Assembly: GCF_025463825.1 (NCBI RefSeq)
Contig: NZ_JAODBG010000093.1
Coordinates: 1 to 64,000, forward strand
Direction of reading: 5' to 3'
Length of the DNA: 64,000 nt
From: Cryobacterium sp.
Lineage (GTDB): Bacteria; Actinomycetota; Actinomycetes; Actinomycetales; Microbacteriaceae
Positions 7,186 through 17,295 of this stretch are shown in pieces (the stretch's first letter is position 1; each line of letters starts with the position of its first letter). The notes under the pieces were generated by a model. The model was not told the origin of the DNA. It made no database searches and was given only the letters and a program-made list of their open reading frames with translations. Made by a program: the position numbers and the translations under genes.

Positions 7186-8691
7186 TCAGGACTCCGGCAT
7201 TGTCGGGCGGTCGGCTTCGCGCAGCCAGTCGTCGAAGAAGCTGTCGAGTTGCTGGCCGGAGCTCTCTTCCATCACCGCTTCGAAGTCCTCGGTGGTCGCT
7301 GTCGAGTCGCTGTACCGGGTCAGCCACAGCCGGGCGCCGTCGAAGAATGCGGTGTCACCGATCGTCGCGCGCAACGCGTACAGGGCGGCCGCTCCGCGCA
7401 GGTAGACCGGAGCGTCGAACAGGCTGTCGCGACCCGGGTCCGCGATGTTGAGCGCCCAACCGTCGTTCGCGTCCAGGTAGGCCACCGTGTCGGCGAACTG
7501 GTCGGGAATCGTCGCCGTGCCTTGACGCTCGGCCCACAGCCATTCGATGTAGGTCGCCCAGCCTTCGTTCAACCAGATGTCACGCCAGTCCGACGGGGAG
7601 ACGGAGTTCCCGAACCACTGGTGCCCCATTTCGTGCACCACGGTGTACTCGTCCGCAACCTCGGAATAGACCGGTCGGGTTTGGGTCTCCAGTGCGTAGT
7701 CGACCGTGTCGTCATCGACGATCGCGCCGAACGTCTCGAAGGGGTACGGCCCGAACTGGCTCTCGAGGAAGGCGATCATCTCGGGTTGCAATGCGAGTGA
7801 CGCGGTCGACTCTGCCAGGTCCTCACCGGTCACGCCATAGTCGATGGCGTTGAGAATCGGTAGACCGTCCGGGCCCACGTCGCGCGAGAAGGTGTAGTCG
7901 CCGACGCTCGCCGTCGACAGGTAACTGGCCATCGGGTCGGACGCCTGCCACTCCCACGTCGTCCAGCCTGCCGCAGCCCGGGGCTCGCCGACGGGTAGCC
8001 CGTTCGCCACGGCCGTCTTCCCGTCCGGCACCGTGATGTGGAACGAGTACGTTGCCTTGTCCTGCGGGTCGTCATTCACCGGGTACCAGGTGGCCGCGCC
8101 CTCGGGCTCGTTGACCACCATGGCGCCGTCGGCTGTCGTGACCCACCCGTAGAGGGCGCCGGTGGTGTCGAGCGGCTGCCCGGTGCTTCCGCCGTACTCG
8201 ATGACGATGGTCGTCGTCTGGCCGGCTTTGAGCTTCGGCAGCAGAGCGACCGTGAGTTCCCAGTACCGGTTTGCCTCGTCCTGCGTCTGTGACCATTCGG
8301 CGTTGGCATTGCCGAGCGACTTCCCGTGGGCCGCGGCCTTGCCGTCCACCTGCACGGAAGTGACCTCGAGTCCGCGAAGGTCGAAATTGAGCGACTTGAG
8401 GTCCTGCAGGGCACGGACGGTGATGGTCGCCACCCCGTCGAGCCGGCCCGTGAGAACCGTGGGATCCGCCGGTGGCGCGTAGCGGAGCGCCAGGTCGTAG
8501 TTCTGCACGTCGTAGCCGCCGTTGCCGGCGTAAGGGAAGTATGCGTCACCGCTCCCGTCGGCGCCGGCGACGTAGCGCCCGCCCCCGTTTCCGGGGTGAG
8601 CTTGTGCCGTTGTTCCGATTCCGCAGACGGTGAGGGCGAACACGGACAGGCTCGCGAGCGCTATGGTGTGGAGCTTGCTGAGTGACTGCAC
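7186..8691 (-). CDS. Secreted M1 family metallopeptidase
   Basis: 501 aa zinc aminopeptidase-like protein. The N-terminus has a signal peptide (VQSLSKLHTIALASLSVFAL, then AQAH). The catalytic site is complete: HEMGH at about 353-357 followed by NEG with the third zinc ligand Glu at about 376. The substrate-binding GxMEN element is replaced by ALETQTRP, a form common in actinobacterial M1 proteins. The GTG at 8691 has GGAG seven bases upstream, which is better than the longer reading from 8754. It probably trims peptides outside the cell. It lies immediately downstream of aroB on the same strand and looks like part of the inserted block. Confidence 0.9.
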   Translation of the reverse strand: MQSLSKLHTIALASLSVFALTVCGIGTTAQAHPGNGGGRYVAGADGSGDAYFPYAGNGGYDVQNYDLALRYAPPADPTVLTGRLDGVATITVRALQDLKSLNFDLRGLEVTSVQVDGKAAAHGKSLGNANAEWSQTQDEANRYWELTVALLPKLKAGQTTTIVIEYGGSTGQPLDTTGALYGWVTTADGAMVVNEPEGAATWYPVNDDPQDKATYSFHITVPDGKTAVANGLPVGEPRAAAGWTTWEWQASDPMASYLSTASVGDYTFSRDVGPDGLPILNAIDYGVTGEDLAESTASLALQPEMIAFLESQFGPYPFETFGAIVDDDTVDYALETQTRPVYSEVADEYTVVHEMGHQWFGNSVSPSDWRDIWLNEGWATYIEWLWAERQGTATIPDQFADTVAYLDANDGWALNIADPGRDSLFDAPVYLRGAAALYALRATIGDTAFFDGARLWLTRYSDSTATTEDFEAVMEESSGQQLDSFFDDWLREADRPTMPES

Positions 8692-8780
8692 GGGACAACT
8701 CCTTCGTTGCATACAAGGAATCCACAACTTACTGCGGCCTTCCCGATCCGGCAACGGCCCCTGCCCGGGAGCACGGTCGG

Positions 8781-9878
8781 CTAGGAGCCGATCTCCTGGT
8801 ACGCGGCGAACAGCAGGGACGCATCCGGTCCCTCGAGCACGGTGGGCTTGCCGATGTCGTCCAGCACGATGAAGCGCAGCATGCCGCTGCGGGTCTTCTT
8901 GTCGCGTTGCATGGTGGCCAGCAGGGTGGGCCAGCGGCCTGCCGGGTAGCTGATCGGAAGGGTCAGTGATTCCAGGATGCGGCGGTGCCGGTCGACGGCC
9001 TCGTCGGAGAGCCGGCCGCTGAGCCGGGCGAGTTCCGCGGCGAACATCATGCCAACGGCCACCGCGGCGCCGTGCCGCCAGCCGTACCGTTCGGCGTGCT
9101 CGACGGCGTGGCCGAGGGTGTGCCCGTAGTTGAGGATCTCCCGCAGGCCCGCCTCCTTGAAGTCGACGCCGACAACGCGGGCCTTCATCCCAATGGCCAG
9201 TTCGAGTACCCGGCGGAATTCGGGTGTGGTCGGGTCGGTGACCGCGGCGACGTCGGCTTCGACGATGTCGAGGATCTCCGGGACCTGGATGAATCCCGCC
9301 TTCACGATCTCGGCGAAGCCCGCGAGGATCTCGTTGCGGGGCAGGTCGTTCAGGATCTCGAGGTCGCAGACCACGGCGGCGGGGGCGTAGAAGGTGCCGA
9401 CGAGGTTCTTGCCCTCAGCCGTGTTGATCGCGTTCTTGCCGCCGACGGCGGCGTCGACCATGCCGAGCACGCTGGTGGGAATCAACACGAGCTTCACACC
9501 GCGGAGCCAGGTCGCGGCCACGAAACCGGCCAGGTCGGTCACCGCGCCGCCACCGAAGCCGATCACGGCGTCGGTGCGGGTAAAGTCGGACTGGCCCATC
9601 ACCTGCCAGCAGAAGGCGGCCACCTCCACGCGCTTGGCGGCTTCGGCGTCGGGTACCTCGGCGATGAGCACCTCGTAGCGGTCCAGCAGGCTCTCCCGTA
9701 GCGCCACGGCGCGAGCGCCGAGGTGCGAGGTGTGCACGATGAGCACCTTCTTCACGGTGTCGCCCAGCTGCTGGGCAACGTCGGCGACGATGCCGCGACC
9801 GATCGAGACCGGGTAGCTGTCGACGCCGGTGACGGTGATGGTGGTGGTGCCGGACTCTGCGGGGATGATGTCGGTCAC
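8781..9878 (-). CDS. aroB: 3-dehydroquinate synthase
   Basis: 365 aa, full length. It converts DAHP to 3-dehydroquinate, step 2 of the shikimate pathway, using NAD and a divalent metal. Visible motifs: GFGGGAVTDLAGFVAATWLRG (NAD binding), GFAEIVKAGFI, and NYGHTLGHAVEHAE with metal-ligand histidines. The GTG start at 9878 overlaps the aroK stop by four bases (GTGA), showing translational coupling in the aroE-aroC-aroK-aroB run. Confidence 0.97.
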   Translation of the reverse strand: MTDIIPAESGTTTITVTGVDSYPVSIGRGIVADVAQQLGDTVKKVLIVHTSHLGARAVALRESLLDRYEVLIAEVPDAEAAKRVEVAAFCWQVMGQSDFTRTDAVIGFGGGAVTDLAGFVAATWLRGVKLVLIPTSVLGMVDAAVGGKNAINTAEGKNLVGTFYAPAAVVCDLEILNDLPRNEILAGFAEIVKAGFIQVPEILDIVEADVAAVTDPTTPEFRRVLELAIGMKARVVGVDFKEAGLREILNYGHTLGHAVEHAERYGWRHGAAVAVGMMFAAELARLSGRLSDEAVDRHRRILESLTLPISYPAGRWPTLLATMQRDKKTRSGMLRFIVLDDIGKPTVLEGPDASLLFAAYQEIGS

Positions 9879-10531
9879 GATTGTTTTCTAACCCATTTCA
9901 CGATGTCGGCGGCGATGGCGTCGACCGGCCTGGTCGACGTATCGAAGGAGATGCTGGCCAGCGCCTCGTAGAGCGGGCGGCGCTCGTCATAAATTTGTTG
10001 CCAGGCGTCAGGGCCCGCGGCGAGCAGGGGCCGTTTGGCGTTCTTGGTACGGTTGCGCACGGCGTCCGCGGTCGTGCTGAGCGAGACCACCGTGGCCCGG
10101 CGGAGGTCGGCGCGGGTGGCCGGGTCGAGGACCGCTCCCCCGCCGAGGGACACGATCACCCGTTGCCGCTGCAGCGCGGCCGCCACCGCGGCACGTTCGA
10201 GCGCCCGGAAGTGGTCCTCGCCGTGCCGGGCGAAGATCTCGGTGATCGCACCGTTCGTGGCCACGATCACCTTGTCGGTGTCGACGAACGGCACCCGGAG
10301 GGTGCGCGCCACCCGGCGACCGATCTTCGACTTGCCCGACGCCATGGGACCGACGAAGACCAACGGATACAACGGTGTTTCGGTCTCCCGTGGCGGTTCG
10401 CTGCTTACGGGTCCAGCGTCAGGATCGGTCGTATCGTCAGCGGCTCGCGTCGGTCGCGGCGGCTGGTGCGGCGACGGAGCGGCCGGCCAGCCCTCGGCCG
10501 GCCGGGACGCCTCCGGGCTCAGGAACAGCAC
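9875..10531 (-). CDS. aroK: Shikimate kinase
   Basis: P-loop kinase that phosphorylates shikimate at the 3-hydroxyl using ATP. The core (about 170 aa) begins YPLVFVGPMASGKSKIGRR with the Walker A motif, followed by FVDTDKVIV, FRALERAAV, SLGGGAVLDP and the lid RNRTKNAKRPLLA. The start is uncertain: GTG 10531, right after the aroC stop (10533), gives 218 aa with about 47 Pro-rich low-complexity residues before the core, while TTG codons just before YPLV would give the usual length. The aroC spacing favours an upstream start or reinitiation. Confidence 0.93.
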   Translation of the reverse strand: MLFLSPEASRPAEGWPAAPSPHQPPRPTRAADDTTDPDAGPVSSEPPRETETPLYPLVFVGPMASGKSKIGRRVARTLRVPFVDTDKVIVATNGAITEIFARHGEDHFRALERAAVAAALQRQRVIVSLGGGAVLDPATRADLRRATVVSLSTTADAVRNRTKNAKRPLLAAGPDAWQQIYDERRPLYEALASISFDTSTRPVDAIAADIVKWVRKQS

Positions 10532-10532
10532 G

Positions 10533-11741
10533 TCAGACGGTGGCGTCGCTGGACGCCCCGGTGCGCAGGTTCGCCGGGATGCTGGCGAGGTAGGCGTCCA
10601 GGTTGCGCTTGGTTTCGGTGAGCGAGTCGCCGCCGAACTTCTCGAGCATGGAGTTCGCGAGCACCAGCGCGACCATGGCCTCGGCCACGACGCCCGCGGC
10701 GGGCACCGCACAGACGTCCGAGCGCTGGTGGTGCGCGGGGGCGGCTTCGCTCGTGGTGATGTCCACGGTGCGCAGGGCCCGCGGAATGGTGGCGATGGGT
10801 TTCATGCCGGCGCGGACGCGCAACACGGTGCCGGTGCTCATGCCGCCCTCGGTGCCGCCGGCCTTGTCGCTGGAGCGGAGGATCTGGTCGTCGACCTGCA
10901 CGAGTTCGTCGTGCGCATCCGAACCGCGGCGGGTGGTGGTGAGGAAACCGTCGCCGACCTCGACACCCTTGATCGCCTGGATGCCCATCAGGGCGGCGGC
11001 GAGCTGCGAGTCGAGGCGCCGGTCCCAGTGCACGAACGAGCCGAGCCCGGGCGGGAGGTTGTAGGCGAGCACCTCCACGATGCCGCCGAGGGTGTCGCCG
11101 TCCTTGTGGGCGGCGTCCACCTCCGCGACCATGAGCGCGCTGGTGGCGGCGTCGAAGCAGCGCAACGGATCGGCGTCGAGGGCGTCGACGTCGCTCGGGC
11201 GCGGCAACGGTGAGCCCTCCGGCACGCGAACCGGACCGATGGAGAGGGTGTGGCTGACCAGTTCGACACCGAGGCCGGCCAGGAAGGCGCGGGCGACGGC
11301 GCCGAGGGCGACCCTGGCGGCCGTCTCCCGGGCGCTGGCGCGTTCCAGGACCGGGCGGGCCTCGTCGAAGTCGTACTTCTGCATTCCGACGAGGTCGGCA
11401 TGGCCCGGGCGCGGACGCACCAGCGGAGCGCCGCGGCCGCGGGTGAGCTTGTCGCCCTCGATGGGTTCGGGGCTCATCACGTCGACCCACTTAGGCCATT
11501 CGGTGTTGCCGATGCGCAGGGCGACCGGGCCGCCGAGGGTGCGGCCGTGGCGCACTCCCCCGGAGATGTTCAGTTCGTCCTGCTCGAACTTCATGCGGGC
11601 GCCCCGGCCGTAGCCGAGTTTGCGGCGCGCAAGGTCGAGGCGGATGTCATCTAGGGTGACCGGGATCCCTGCGGGCAAACCCTCGACAATGGCGAGGAGT
11701 TCGGGGCCGTGGGACTCTCCGGCGGTGAGCCAACGAAGCAT
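10533..11741 (-). CDS. aroC: Chorismate synthase
   Basis: 402 aa, full length. It forms chorismate from EPSP by 1,4-anti elimination with reduced FMN. Family signatures include [20 protein letters not shown] at the N-terminus, [34 protein letters not shown] and the C-terminal [16 protein letters not shown]. Starts five bases after the aroE-side reading ends being coded (stop of aroC at 10533, next gene aroK at 10531), in the tightly packed leftward aro operon. Confidence 0.97.
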   Translation of the reverse strand: MLRWLTAGESHGPELLAIVEGLPAGIPVTLDDIRLDLARRKLGYGRGARMKFEQDELNISGGVRHGRTLGGPVALRIGNTEWPKWVDVMSPEPIEGDKLTRGRGAPLVRPRPGHADLVGMQKYDFDEARPVLERASARETAARVALGAVARAFLAGLGVELVSHTLSIGPVRVPEGSPLPRPSDVDALDADPLRCFDAATSALMVAEVDAAHKDGDTLGGIVEVLAYNLPPGLGSFVHWDRRLDSQLAAALMGIQAIKGVEVGDGFLTTTRRGSDAHDELVQVDDQILRSSDKAGGTEGGMSTGTVLRVRAGMKPIATIPRALRTVDITTSEAAPAHHQRSDVCAVPAAGVVAEAMVALVLANSMLEKFGGDSLTETKRNLDAYLASIPANLRTGASSDATV

Positions 11742-11746
11742 GGGTT

Positions 11747-12694
11747 CTATCCTTCCACAGGGTGGCCGGCCGAATCGGCACCGGTGCGGCCGTCGGCGGG
11801 CAGCGCGGCCCGCATGGCCAGCAGGACCTGGTCCTCGTCCGGCAGGGGCAGGAACGGGTCGTTCCCCACGAAGATGCGCACCTGGATGAGCGCCTGGTGC
11901 AGCAGCATGGTCAGGCCGGAGTTGGCGCGCCCTCCCGCCGCAGCCCAGGAACCGGCCAGGGCCGTCGGCCAGGGCGCGTAGCCCACGTCGAAGAGCAGCG
12001 TGTTCGCGCGGAGAGCGGCGGGGAATTCGGCGGCCAGTCGGGCGTCGCCGGGCAGGGTGCTGATCACCAGATCGCTGACCCGGGCGGCGTCGGCGACGGC
12101 GGAGAGCCCCGACACCGTCACGACCAGGCCCAGCCGTCGGCCGAGGTCAACCAGGGTGTCGGCGCGGGTGGGAGTGCGAGCGATGATGTCCACCGTCTCC
12201 GCACCGAGCTCCGCGGCGGCGACCAGGGCGGATGCGGCCGTTGCACCGGCACCCAGCAGGGTCACGCGGACCGCCCGGTCGATGCCGGCTTCGGCGAGGG
12301 CCCGGACGAGGCCGGGCACATCCGTGTTGTAGCCGGTGCGGGCCGGGGTGGAACCGTCCGCCGGCCAGTTCTCGATCCGCACGGTGTTGACGGCGCCGGT
12401 GAGGGTGGCGACCCGGTCGAGGTCGTTCAGCCGGGACTGCACGCTGTGCTTGAGCGGCATGGTGAGCGACAGGCCCAGCCACTCCGGAGTGAGCCCGTCG
12501 ATGAATCCAGCCAACTCGCCGGCGTCCACCCGGGTCGCGGTGTACTGCCAGGGCAGCCCCAGCGCCCGGTACGCCGCGGTGTGCAGGGCCGGCGACAGGG
12601 AATGCGCGATCGGGGAGCCGAGCACGGCCAGTCGGCGCCGGTCGAGTGCGGGACGGGAGGCTGTGGCGTCAGGGGATGTGGTGGGGTCAGCCAT
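11747..12694 (-). CDS. aroE: Shikimate dehydrogenase
   Basis: 315 aa. NADP-dependent reduction of 3-dehydroshikimate to shikimate. Substrate-binding [16 protein letters not shown] and the catalytic Lys region [10 protein letters not shown] are present, with [13 protein letters not shown] and a Rossmann segment [20 protein letters not shown]. The ATG at 12694 overlaps the mltG 3' end by eight bases; the first about 20 residues (Asp/Pro/Thr-rich) are an extension before the conserved RLAVLGSPI. Slightly longer than the usual 270-290 aa. Confidence 0.95.
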   Translation of the reverse strand: MADPTTSPDATASRPALDRRRLAVLGSPIAHSLSPALHTAAYRALGLPWQYTATRVDAGELAGFIDGLTPEWLGLSLTMPLKHSVQSRLNDLDRVATLTGAVNTVRIENWPADGSTPARTGYNTDVPGLVRALAEAGIDRAVRVTLLGAGATAASALVAAAELGAETVDIIARTPTRADTLVDLGRRLGLVVTVSGLSAVADAARVSDLVISTLPGDARLAAEFPAALRANTLLFDVGYAPWPTALAGSWAAAGGRANSGLTMLLHQALIQVRIFVGNDPFLPLPDEDQVLLAMRAALPADGRTGADSAGHPVEG

Positions 12695-14078
12695 ATTCGG
12701 GGTGCTCCTCCATCCAGTCCAGCCATTTGGCAACGCCGGCATCGTGTTCGTCGACGGTGGTGGAGAAGATCGTCTCTCCGGTGTCCAGGTTCCAGGTCAC
12801 GAAGAACAGCCAGGTCCCGTCCGCCGGGTGCAGGGTCGCGTCGATCGCGAGGTCGCCGGGGTTGCTGATCGGCCCGACGGGCAGCCCGGGGTGCAGATAG
12901 GTGTTGTAGGCGTTGTTCGGGTCCTCACGTTCGTCATCCGTGGTGGTGACGAGGTGGGTGTTCCCGGTGCCGTAGGCGACCGTGGCGTCCGACTCCAACA
13001 GCCCGCTCTCCCATTGGTTCGGGTCGAGCCGGTTGTAGAACACGCGGGCGACCTTGTAATAGTCGTCCCGCAGCCCGGCTTCCCGTTGGATCAGCGAGGC
13101 CATCACGATGGTCTTCCAGCGGTCGGCGGGTGCGACCCCGGCCTCGTCGAGTGCCTGGAACTGACGGTTGACCAGCGTCTTGAGCACGTCGACCGCGGTG
13201 GTGCCCGGTTCGAACGTGTAGGTGGCCGGGAAGAGGAACCCTTCCAGGCTGGTGGCCTCCGCCGGCAGCCCGAAAACTGACAGGTCTGCGGCGGCGGCCT
13301 GCAGCTCGGCGAGCGGGATCTCGGTGCCCTCGGAGAGCGAGACGAGCACGTCGACGGCGGCGGTGCCCTCCGGGATCACGACGGTGAGTTCCTGGCGGGT
13401 CTCGGGGTCCTGCAGCGATTCGAGCGCAGCCTGCGCGCTCATCTGCTTGGCCAACAGGTACGCGCCAGGCTGGAAGACGGGGTCCGCCGACTGGGCGAGC
13501 AGCAGGTCGTAGAACGCGCTGTAGCTCTTCACCACGTCCTGCTCGAGCAGGGTGTCGGCGATGTCGGAGCCGGTATCACCGTCGTGGATCATCACGAGCA
13601 CTTCGCCGCTGCCGCCGCCCTCGTAGTCTTCGGGCTCCTGGGTGGCCGCGATCAGCTGGGTGATCGGGCCCTGCAGCGCGAACGCCGCCGCGGCCATAAG
13701 GCCGAGGACGATGAGCACGACGATGAGGCAGCCCCAGCCGCCCCGGCGGGACTTCCGGGGAGCGGGCACCCGGTCGGCCAGCTGGGAGGAGACCTGGGCG
13801 CGCCGGTCGGTGCGGGAGCTCGGCTGGCTGGGCCGGGTCGGGGCGGTTGCCGCCGGCGTCCCCTCGGCCTGGTAGCCGAGCCCGGCGAACGGGTTGTTCC
13901 TGGCTGCGCGGGCCGCGGCCGAATCGTCCACATCCGCTGGGGCCGCGGTGCCGTCCGCACGCTCGCGCTCGGCCTCTGCGGCCCTGGCCGCATCGCGCAT
14001 GGAGCGACGGGAGGGCAACGACGCCTCGCCCGCGCTGCCGCTTGCTGCGTCAGGGGTTTCCGGCGGACTTTTCGCCAC
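12687..14078 (-). CDS. mltG: Endolytic murein transglycosylase MltG
   Basis: 463 aa. A charged cytosolic region (about residues 1-110) is followed by one membrane helix (GCLIVVLIVLGLMAAAAFAL), a LysM-like segment and a C-terminal YceG domain outside the membrane. The catalytic Glu lies in MASLIQREAGLRDDYYKVA. MltG cleaves nascent glycan strands and is thought to release or terminate new peptidoglycan. It follows ruvX by two bases and overlaps aroE, an arrangement conserved in actinobacteria. Confidence 0.95.
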   Translation of the reverse strand: MAKSPPETPDAASGSAGEASLPSRRSMRDAARAAEAERERADGTAAPADVDDSAAARAARNNPFAGLGYQAEGTPAATAPTRPSQPSSRTDRRAQVSSQLADRVPAPRKSRRGGWGCLIVVLIVLGLMAAAAFALQGPITQLIAATQEPEDYEGGGSGEVLVMIHDGDTGSDIADTLLEQDVVKSYSAFYDLLLAQSADPVFQPGAYLLAKQMSAQAALESLQDPETRQELTVVIPEGTAAVDVLVSLSEGTEIPLAELQAAAADLSVFGLPAEATSLEGFLFPATYTFEPGTTAVDVLKTLVNRQFQALDEAGVAPADRWKTIVMASLIQREAGLRDDYYKVARVFYNRLDPNQWESGLLESDATVAYGTGNTHLVTTTDDEREDPNNAYNTYLHPGLPVGPISNPGDLAIDATLHPADGTWLFFVTWNLDTGETIFSTTVDEHDAGVAKWLDWMEEHPEYG

Positions 14079-14080
14079 GA

Positions 14081-14554
14081 TTACGGCCTCTCGGTCTGTG
14101 CTACGAGCGCACCGGCGGGTCTACCAGAGGCCCGTTCGGTGTCAAGTGCGTGCTGCAAGATAATAGTCGCGGCCACCTGATCGACCACTGGACGCTGGGT
14201 GCGCGTGCTGCGTCCCGAGGTGCGCAGGGCGGCCTGGGCCGACACGGTAGACAGCCGTTCGTCGACGAGCCGCACCGGCACCGGCACCGTGCCGGCCAGG
14301 GCGTCGGCGAACCCGACGGCGTCCTCGGTCGACGCGGTGTGCCGCCCGGACAGGGCCAGGGGCAACCCCACGATCACCTCGACGGCGTCGAGTTCGGTGA
14401 CGATATGGGCGACCCGGGCCAGGTCACCGGCCGGCGCACCCTTCACCCGGGGCACGGTCTCGACCGGGGTGGCGAGCATGCCGTGGAAGTCGCTCCGGGC
14501 GACACCGATCCGGACTGTCCCGACATCGATGCCCACCCGCACGCCAGTCCGCAT
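14081..14554 (-). CDS. ruvX: RuvX/YqgF family Holliday junction resolvase-like nuclease
   Basis: 157 aa with an RNase H-like fold. GIDVGTVRIGVARSD carries the first catalytic Asp, VIVGLPLALSGR the central motif and RLVDERLSTVSAQAALR the second acidic site. In E. coli the family is essential and linked to 16S rRNA 5' processing; resolvase activity is reported for some members. It sits between alaS (three-base gap) and mltG. Confidence 0.93.
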   Translation of the reverse strand: MRTGVRVGIDVGTVRIGVARSDFHGMLATPVETVPRVKGAPAGDLARVAHIVTELDAVEVIVGLPLALSGRHTASTEDAVGFADALAGTVPVPVRLVDERLSTVSAQAALRTSGRSTRTQRPVVDQVAATIILQHALDTERASGRPAGALVAQTERP

Positions 14555-14557
14555 GGC

Positions 14558-17212
14558 TTAGCGGGCCAGAAGCGTTCGCAGCGTGCTGAGCGCCTCGGGG
14601 ATCAGCTCCACCTTGGTGCCGCCGCCCTGGGCGAGGTCGTCCTTGCCGCCGCCGCCACCGCCGAGGATCCCGGCGAGGTGCTTGGCCAGCGCGCCGGCCT
14701 TCGCACCGGCGTCGCGGGCCGCAGCGTTGGTCGCCACGATCACGACGGGCTTGTCGGCGACCGTCGCGGCGAGGGCCACCACGGCGGGGTCGGAGCCGAG
14801 CCGTTCCCGGGTGGCGGTGACGAGCATCCGCACGTCATCGGCGGAGCCCAGGGTGCCGAGGTCCTCGGCGACCACGGTGAGTTCGCCGACCCGGCCGGCC
14901 TGGGCGACGAGGGCCGGGACCCGGTCGGTCAGGGCGCGGGCCTCGAACGACGCGATCTTCTTCTCCGCCGCCTTCAGGTTCTGCATGAGGTCCGCGATCT
15001 TGGCGGGCAATTGCTCCCGCGGGGTCTTGAGATTGCTGGTGAGCTGCGACACGATGGCTCGCTCGGCGGCGAGGTCGCGGAACGCTTCAAGGCCGACGAG
15101 GGACTCCACCCGGCGGTTGGTGGACCCGACGGAGGCCTCACTGACGAGGTTGATCATGCCGATCTCGGCGCTGGAGCCCACGTGGGTGCCGGCGCAGAGT
15201 TCCCGCGACCAGGGGCCGCCGATGTCGACGACCCGAACGCGGTCACCGTATTTCTCGCCGAACAGAGCCATAGCGCCGAGCGCCTTGGCCTCGTCGAGGG
15301 GCAGTTCCCGGGTGGTCACCTCGAGGTTGTCGCGAATCGCATTGTTCGAGATCTCCTCGATCTCGCTGCGGGTCGCCGGCGAGAGCGCCTGGTTCCAGGA
15401 GAAGTCCAGACGGAAGAAGCCGGCCTTGTTGTACGAGCCGGACTGGTGGGCGTTCGGGCCGAGCACCTGCCGCAGCGCAGCGTGCAGGATGTGCGTGCCG
15501 GAGTGCGCCTGGCGGGCGCCGCGCCGCCAATTCGGGTCGACGACGCTGGTGGCGGAGTCGCCCACACCCACCTCGCCGCTGGAGACCTGAACCTTGTGGC
15601 TGATCAGGCCCTTGACGGGCTTCTGCACGTCGAGCACCTCGAGCTCATAGCCGGGTCCCACGATCAGGCCGGCGTCGGCCTCCTGGCCGCCGGACTCTGC
15701 GTACAGGGCGGTTTCGGCGAGGATGACCTCGGCGATGTCGCCGGCGACCGCTCGGGTCACCGAGGCGCCGTCGACGATCAGGCCGAGGATGCTGGACTCC
15801 GTCTGCAGCGTGTGATAGCCGGTGAACACCGTCTCACCGTGCGCGCGGAAGGCGCTGTACACCGACAGGTCGGCCAGGTGCGTCTTCTTCGCTTTGGCGT
15901 CGGCCTTGGCCATGGCGCGCTGCTTGGCCATCAGGGTGTCGAAAGCCTCCCGGTTGACACTGAGGCCGGCTTCCTCCGCCATTTCGAGCGTGATCTCGAT
16001 AGGGAAGCCGTAGGTGTCGTGCAGCAGGAACGCGGTGTCGCCGGCGAGCTCGGTCTTCTGGGCGGTCTTGGTCTTGGCGACGGCGATGTCGAGCACGCTG
16101 GAGCCGCTCGCGAGGGTGCGCAGGAAGGTCTCCTCCTCGGCGTAGGCGGCCTGGCTGATCCGGTCGAAGTCGGTGGCGACCTCGGGGTAGGCGGCGCTCA
16201 TGGCGTCGCGGGAAGCCGGGAACAGTTCGGTGAAGGAGGCGGTGTCGACGCCGAGCAGGCGCATGGCCCGCACGCTCCGGCGCATCAGGCGGCGCAGGAT
16301 GTAGCCGCGGCCCTCGTTGGACGGCATGACCCCGTCGCTCATCAGCATCAGCGAGGAGCGCACGTGGTCGGCGACGATGCGCATCCGCACGTCGTCCTCG
16401 TGGTCGGCGCCGTACCGGCGACCGGAGAGGGCGGCGGCACGGTCCAGAACCGGGCGCACCTGGTCGATCTCGTACATGTTCTGCACGCCCTGCTTGAGGA
16501 ACGCGACCCGCTCCAGGCCCATGCCGGTGTCGATGTTCTTCTTGGGCAGGTCGCCGAGGATCTCGAAGTCGTTCTTACCCCTGCCCTCGCCGCGCAGGTA
16601 CTGCATGAAGACGAGGTTCCAGATCTCCACGTAGCGGTCGTCGTCCGTGGCCGGACCGCCGTCGATGCCATATTCGGGGCCGCGGTCGAAAAAGATCTCA
16701 CTGCAGGGGCCGGCCGGGCCGGGCTGGCCGGTGGACCAGTAGTTGGTGTCCATACCGAGGCGCTGGATGCGGTTCTCCGGCAGGCCCAGCGCCCGCCAGT
16801 AACCGAAGGCCTCGTCATCGTTCTCGTACACCGTGACCCAGAGGTCCTTCTCGGCGAAACCGTAGCCGCCGTCGGCCTCGTTCGAGGTGAGCAGTTCCCA
16901 GGCGTAGCTGATCGCCTGCTCCTTGAAGTAGTCGCCGAACGAGAAGTTGCCGTTCATCTGGAAGAACGTGCCGTGGCGGGGGGTCTTGCCGACCTCTTCG
17001 ATGTCGTTGGTGCGGATGCACTTCTGCACGCTCGTGGCGCGCGGGTACGGCGCGGGCACCAGACCGGTGAGGTAGGGCACGAACGGCACCATGCCGGCCA
17101 CGGTGAAGAGGAGGGTGGGGTCATCGCTCACGAGCGACGCCGACGGGACAACGGTGTGTCCACGGTCAGCGAAGAAGTCGAGCCAGCGCCCGCGGATGTC
17201 GGCAGTCTGCAT
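14558..17212 (-). CDS. alaS: Alanyl-tRNA synthetase
   Basis: 884 aa, full length. The class II catalytic core is N-terminal (RGRWLDFFADRGHTVVPSAS, KCIRTNDIEEVGKTPRHGTF). The editing domain has the zinc motifs HSGTHILH and CAGTHV, and the C-terminal DHHA1/C-Ala domain includes the glycine run LGGGGGGKDDLAQGGG. It charges tRNA-Ala and clears mischarged Ser/Gly. A GGACCGG/CCGGTCC stem at 17232-17252 lies in the leader upstream of the start; its role is unknown. Confidence 0.97.
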   Translation of the reverse strand: MQTADIRGRWLDFFADRGHTVVPSASLVSDDPTLLFTVAGMVPFVPYLTGLVPAPYPRATSVQKCIRTNDIEEVGKTPRHGTFFQMNGNFSFGDYFKEQAISYAWELLTSNEADGGYGFAEKDLWVTVYENDDEAFGYWRALGLPENRIQRLGMDTNYWSTGQPGPAGPCSEIFFDRGPEYGIDGGPATDDDRYVEIWNLVFMQYLRGEGRGKNDFEILGDLPKKNIDTGMGLERVAFLKQGVQNMYEIDQVRPVLDRAAALSGRRYGADHEDDVRMRIVADHVRSSLMLMSDGVMPSNEGRGYILRRLMRRSVRAMRLLGVDTASFTELFPASRDAMSAAYPEVATDFDRISQAAYAEEETFLRTLASGSSVLDIAVAKTKTAQKTELAGDTAFLLHDTYGFPIEITLEMAEEAGLSVNREAFDTLMAKQRAMAKADAKAKKTHLADLSVYSAFRAHGETVFTGYHTLQTESSILGLIVDGASVTRAVAGDIAEVILAETALYAESGGQEADAGLIVGPGYELEVLDVQKPVKGLISHKVQVSSGEVGVGDSATSVVDPNWRRGARQAHSGTHILHAALRQVLGPNAHQSGSYNKAGFFRLDFSWNQALSPATRSEIEEISNNAIRDNLEVTTRELPLDEAKALGAMALFGEKYGDRVRVVDIGGPWSRELCAGTHVGSSAEIGMINLVSEASVGSTNRRVESLVGLEAFRDLAAERAIVSQLTSNLKTPREQLPAKIADLMQNLKAAEKKIASFEARALTDRVPALVAQAGRVGELTVVAEDLGTLGSADDVRMLVTATRERLGSDPAVVALAATVADKPVVIVATNAAARDAGAKAGALAKHLAGILGGGGGGKDDLAQGGGTKVELIPEALSTLRTLLAR

Positions 17213-17295
17213 GGGGTCCGTACTGTTTGCCGGACCGGTGAGAACCCGGTCCTGGGAATGCGGTGGGAAGGAGTGCGGTGAAAGGAAAAAGGAGG

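Noticed and set aside
13847-17281. A 1144-codon open frame on the + strand across alaS
   Set aside because: It is antisense to alaS, ruvX and mltG, whose families are certain. Long shadow frames are expected at this GC content.
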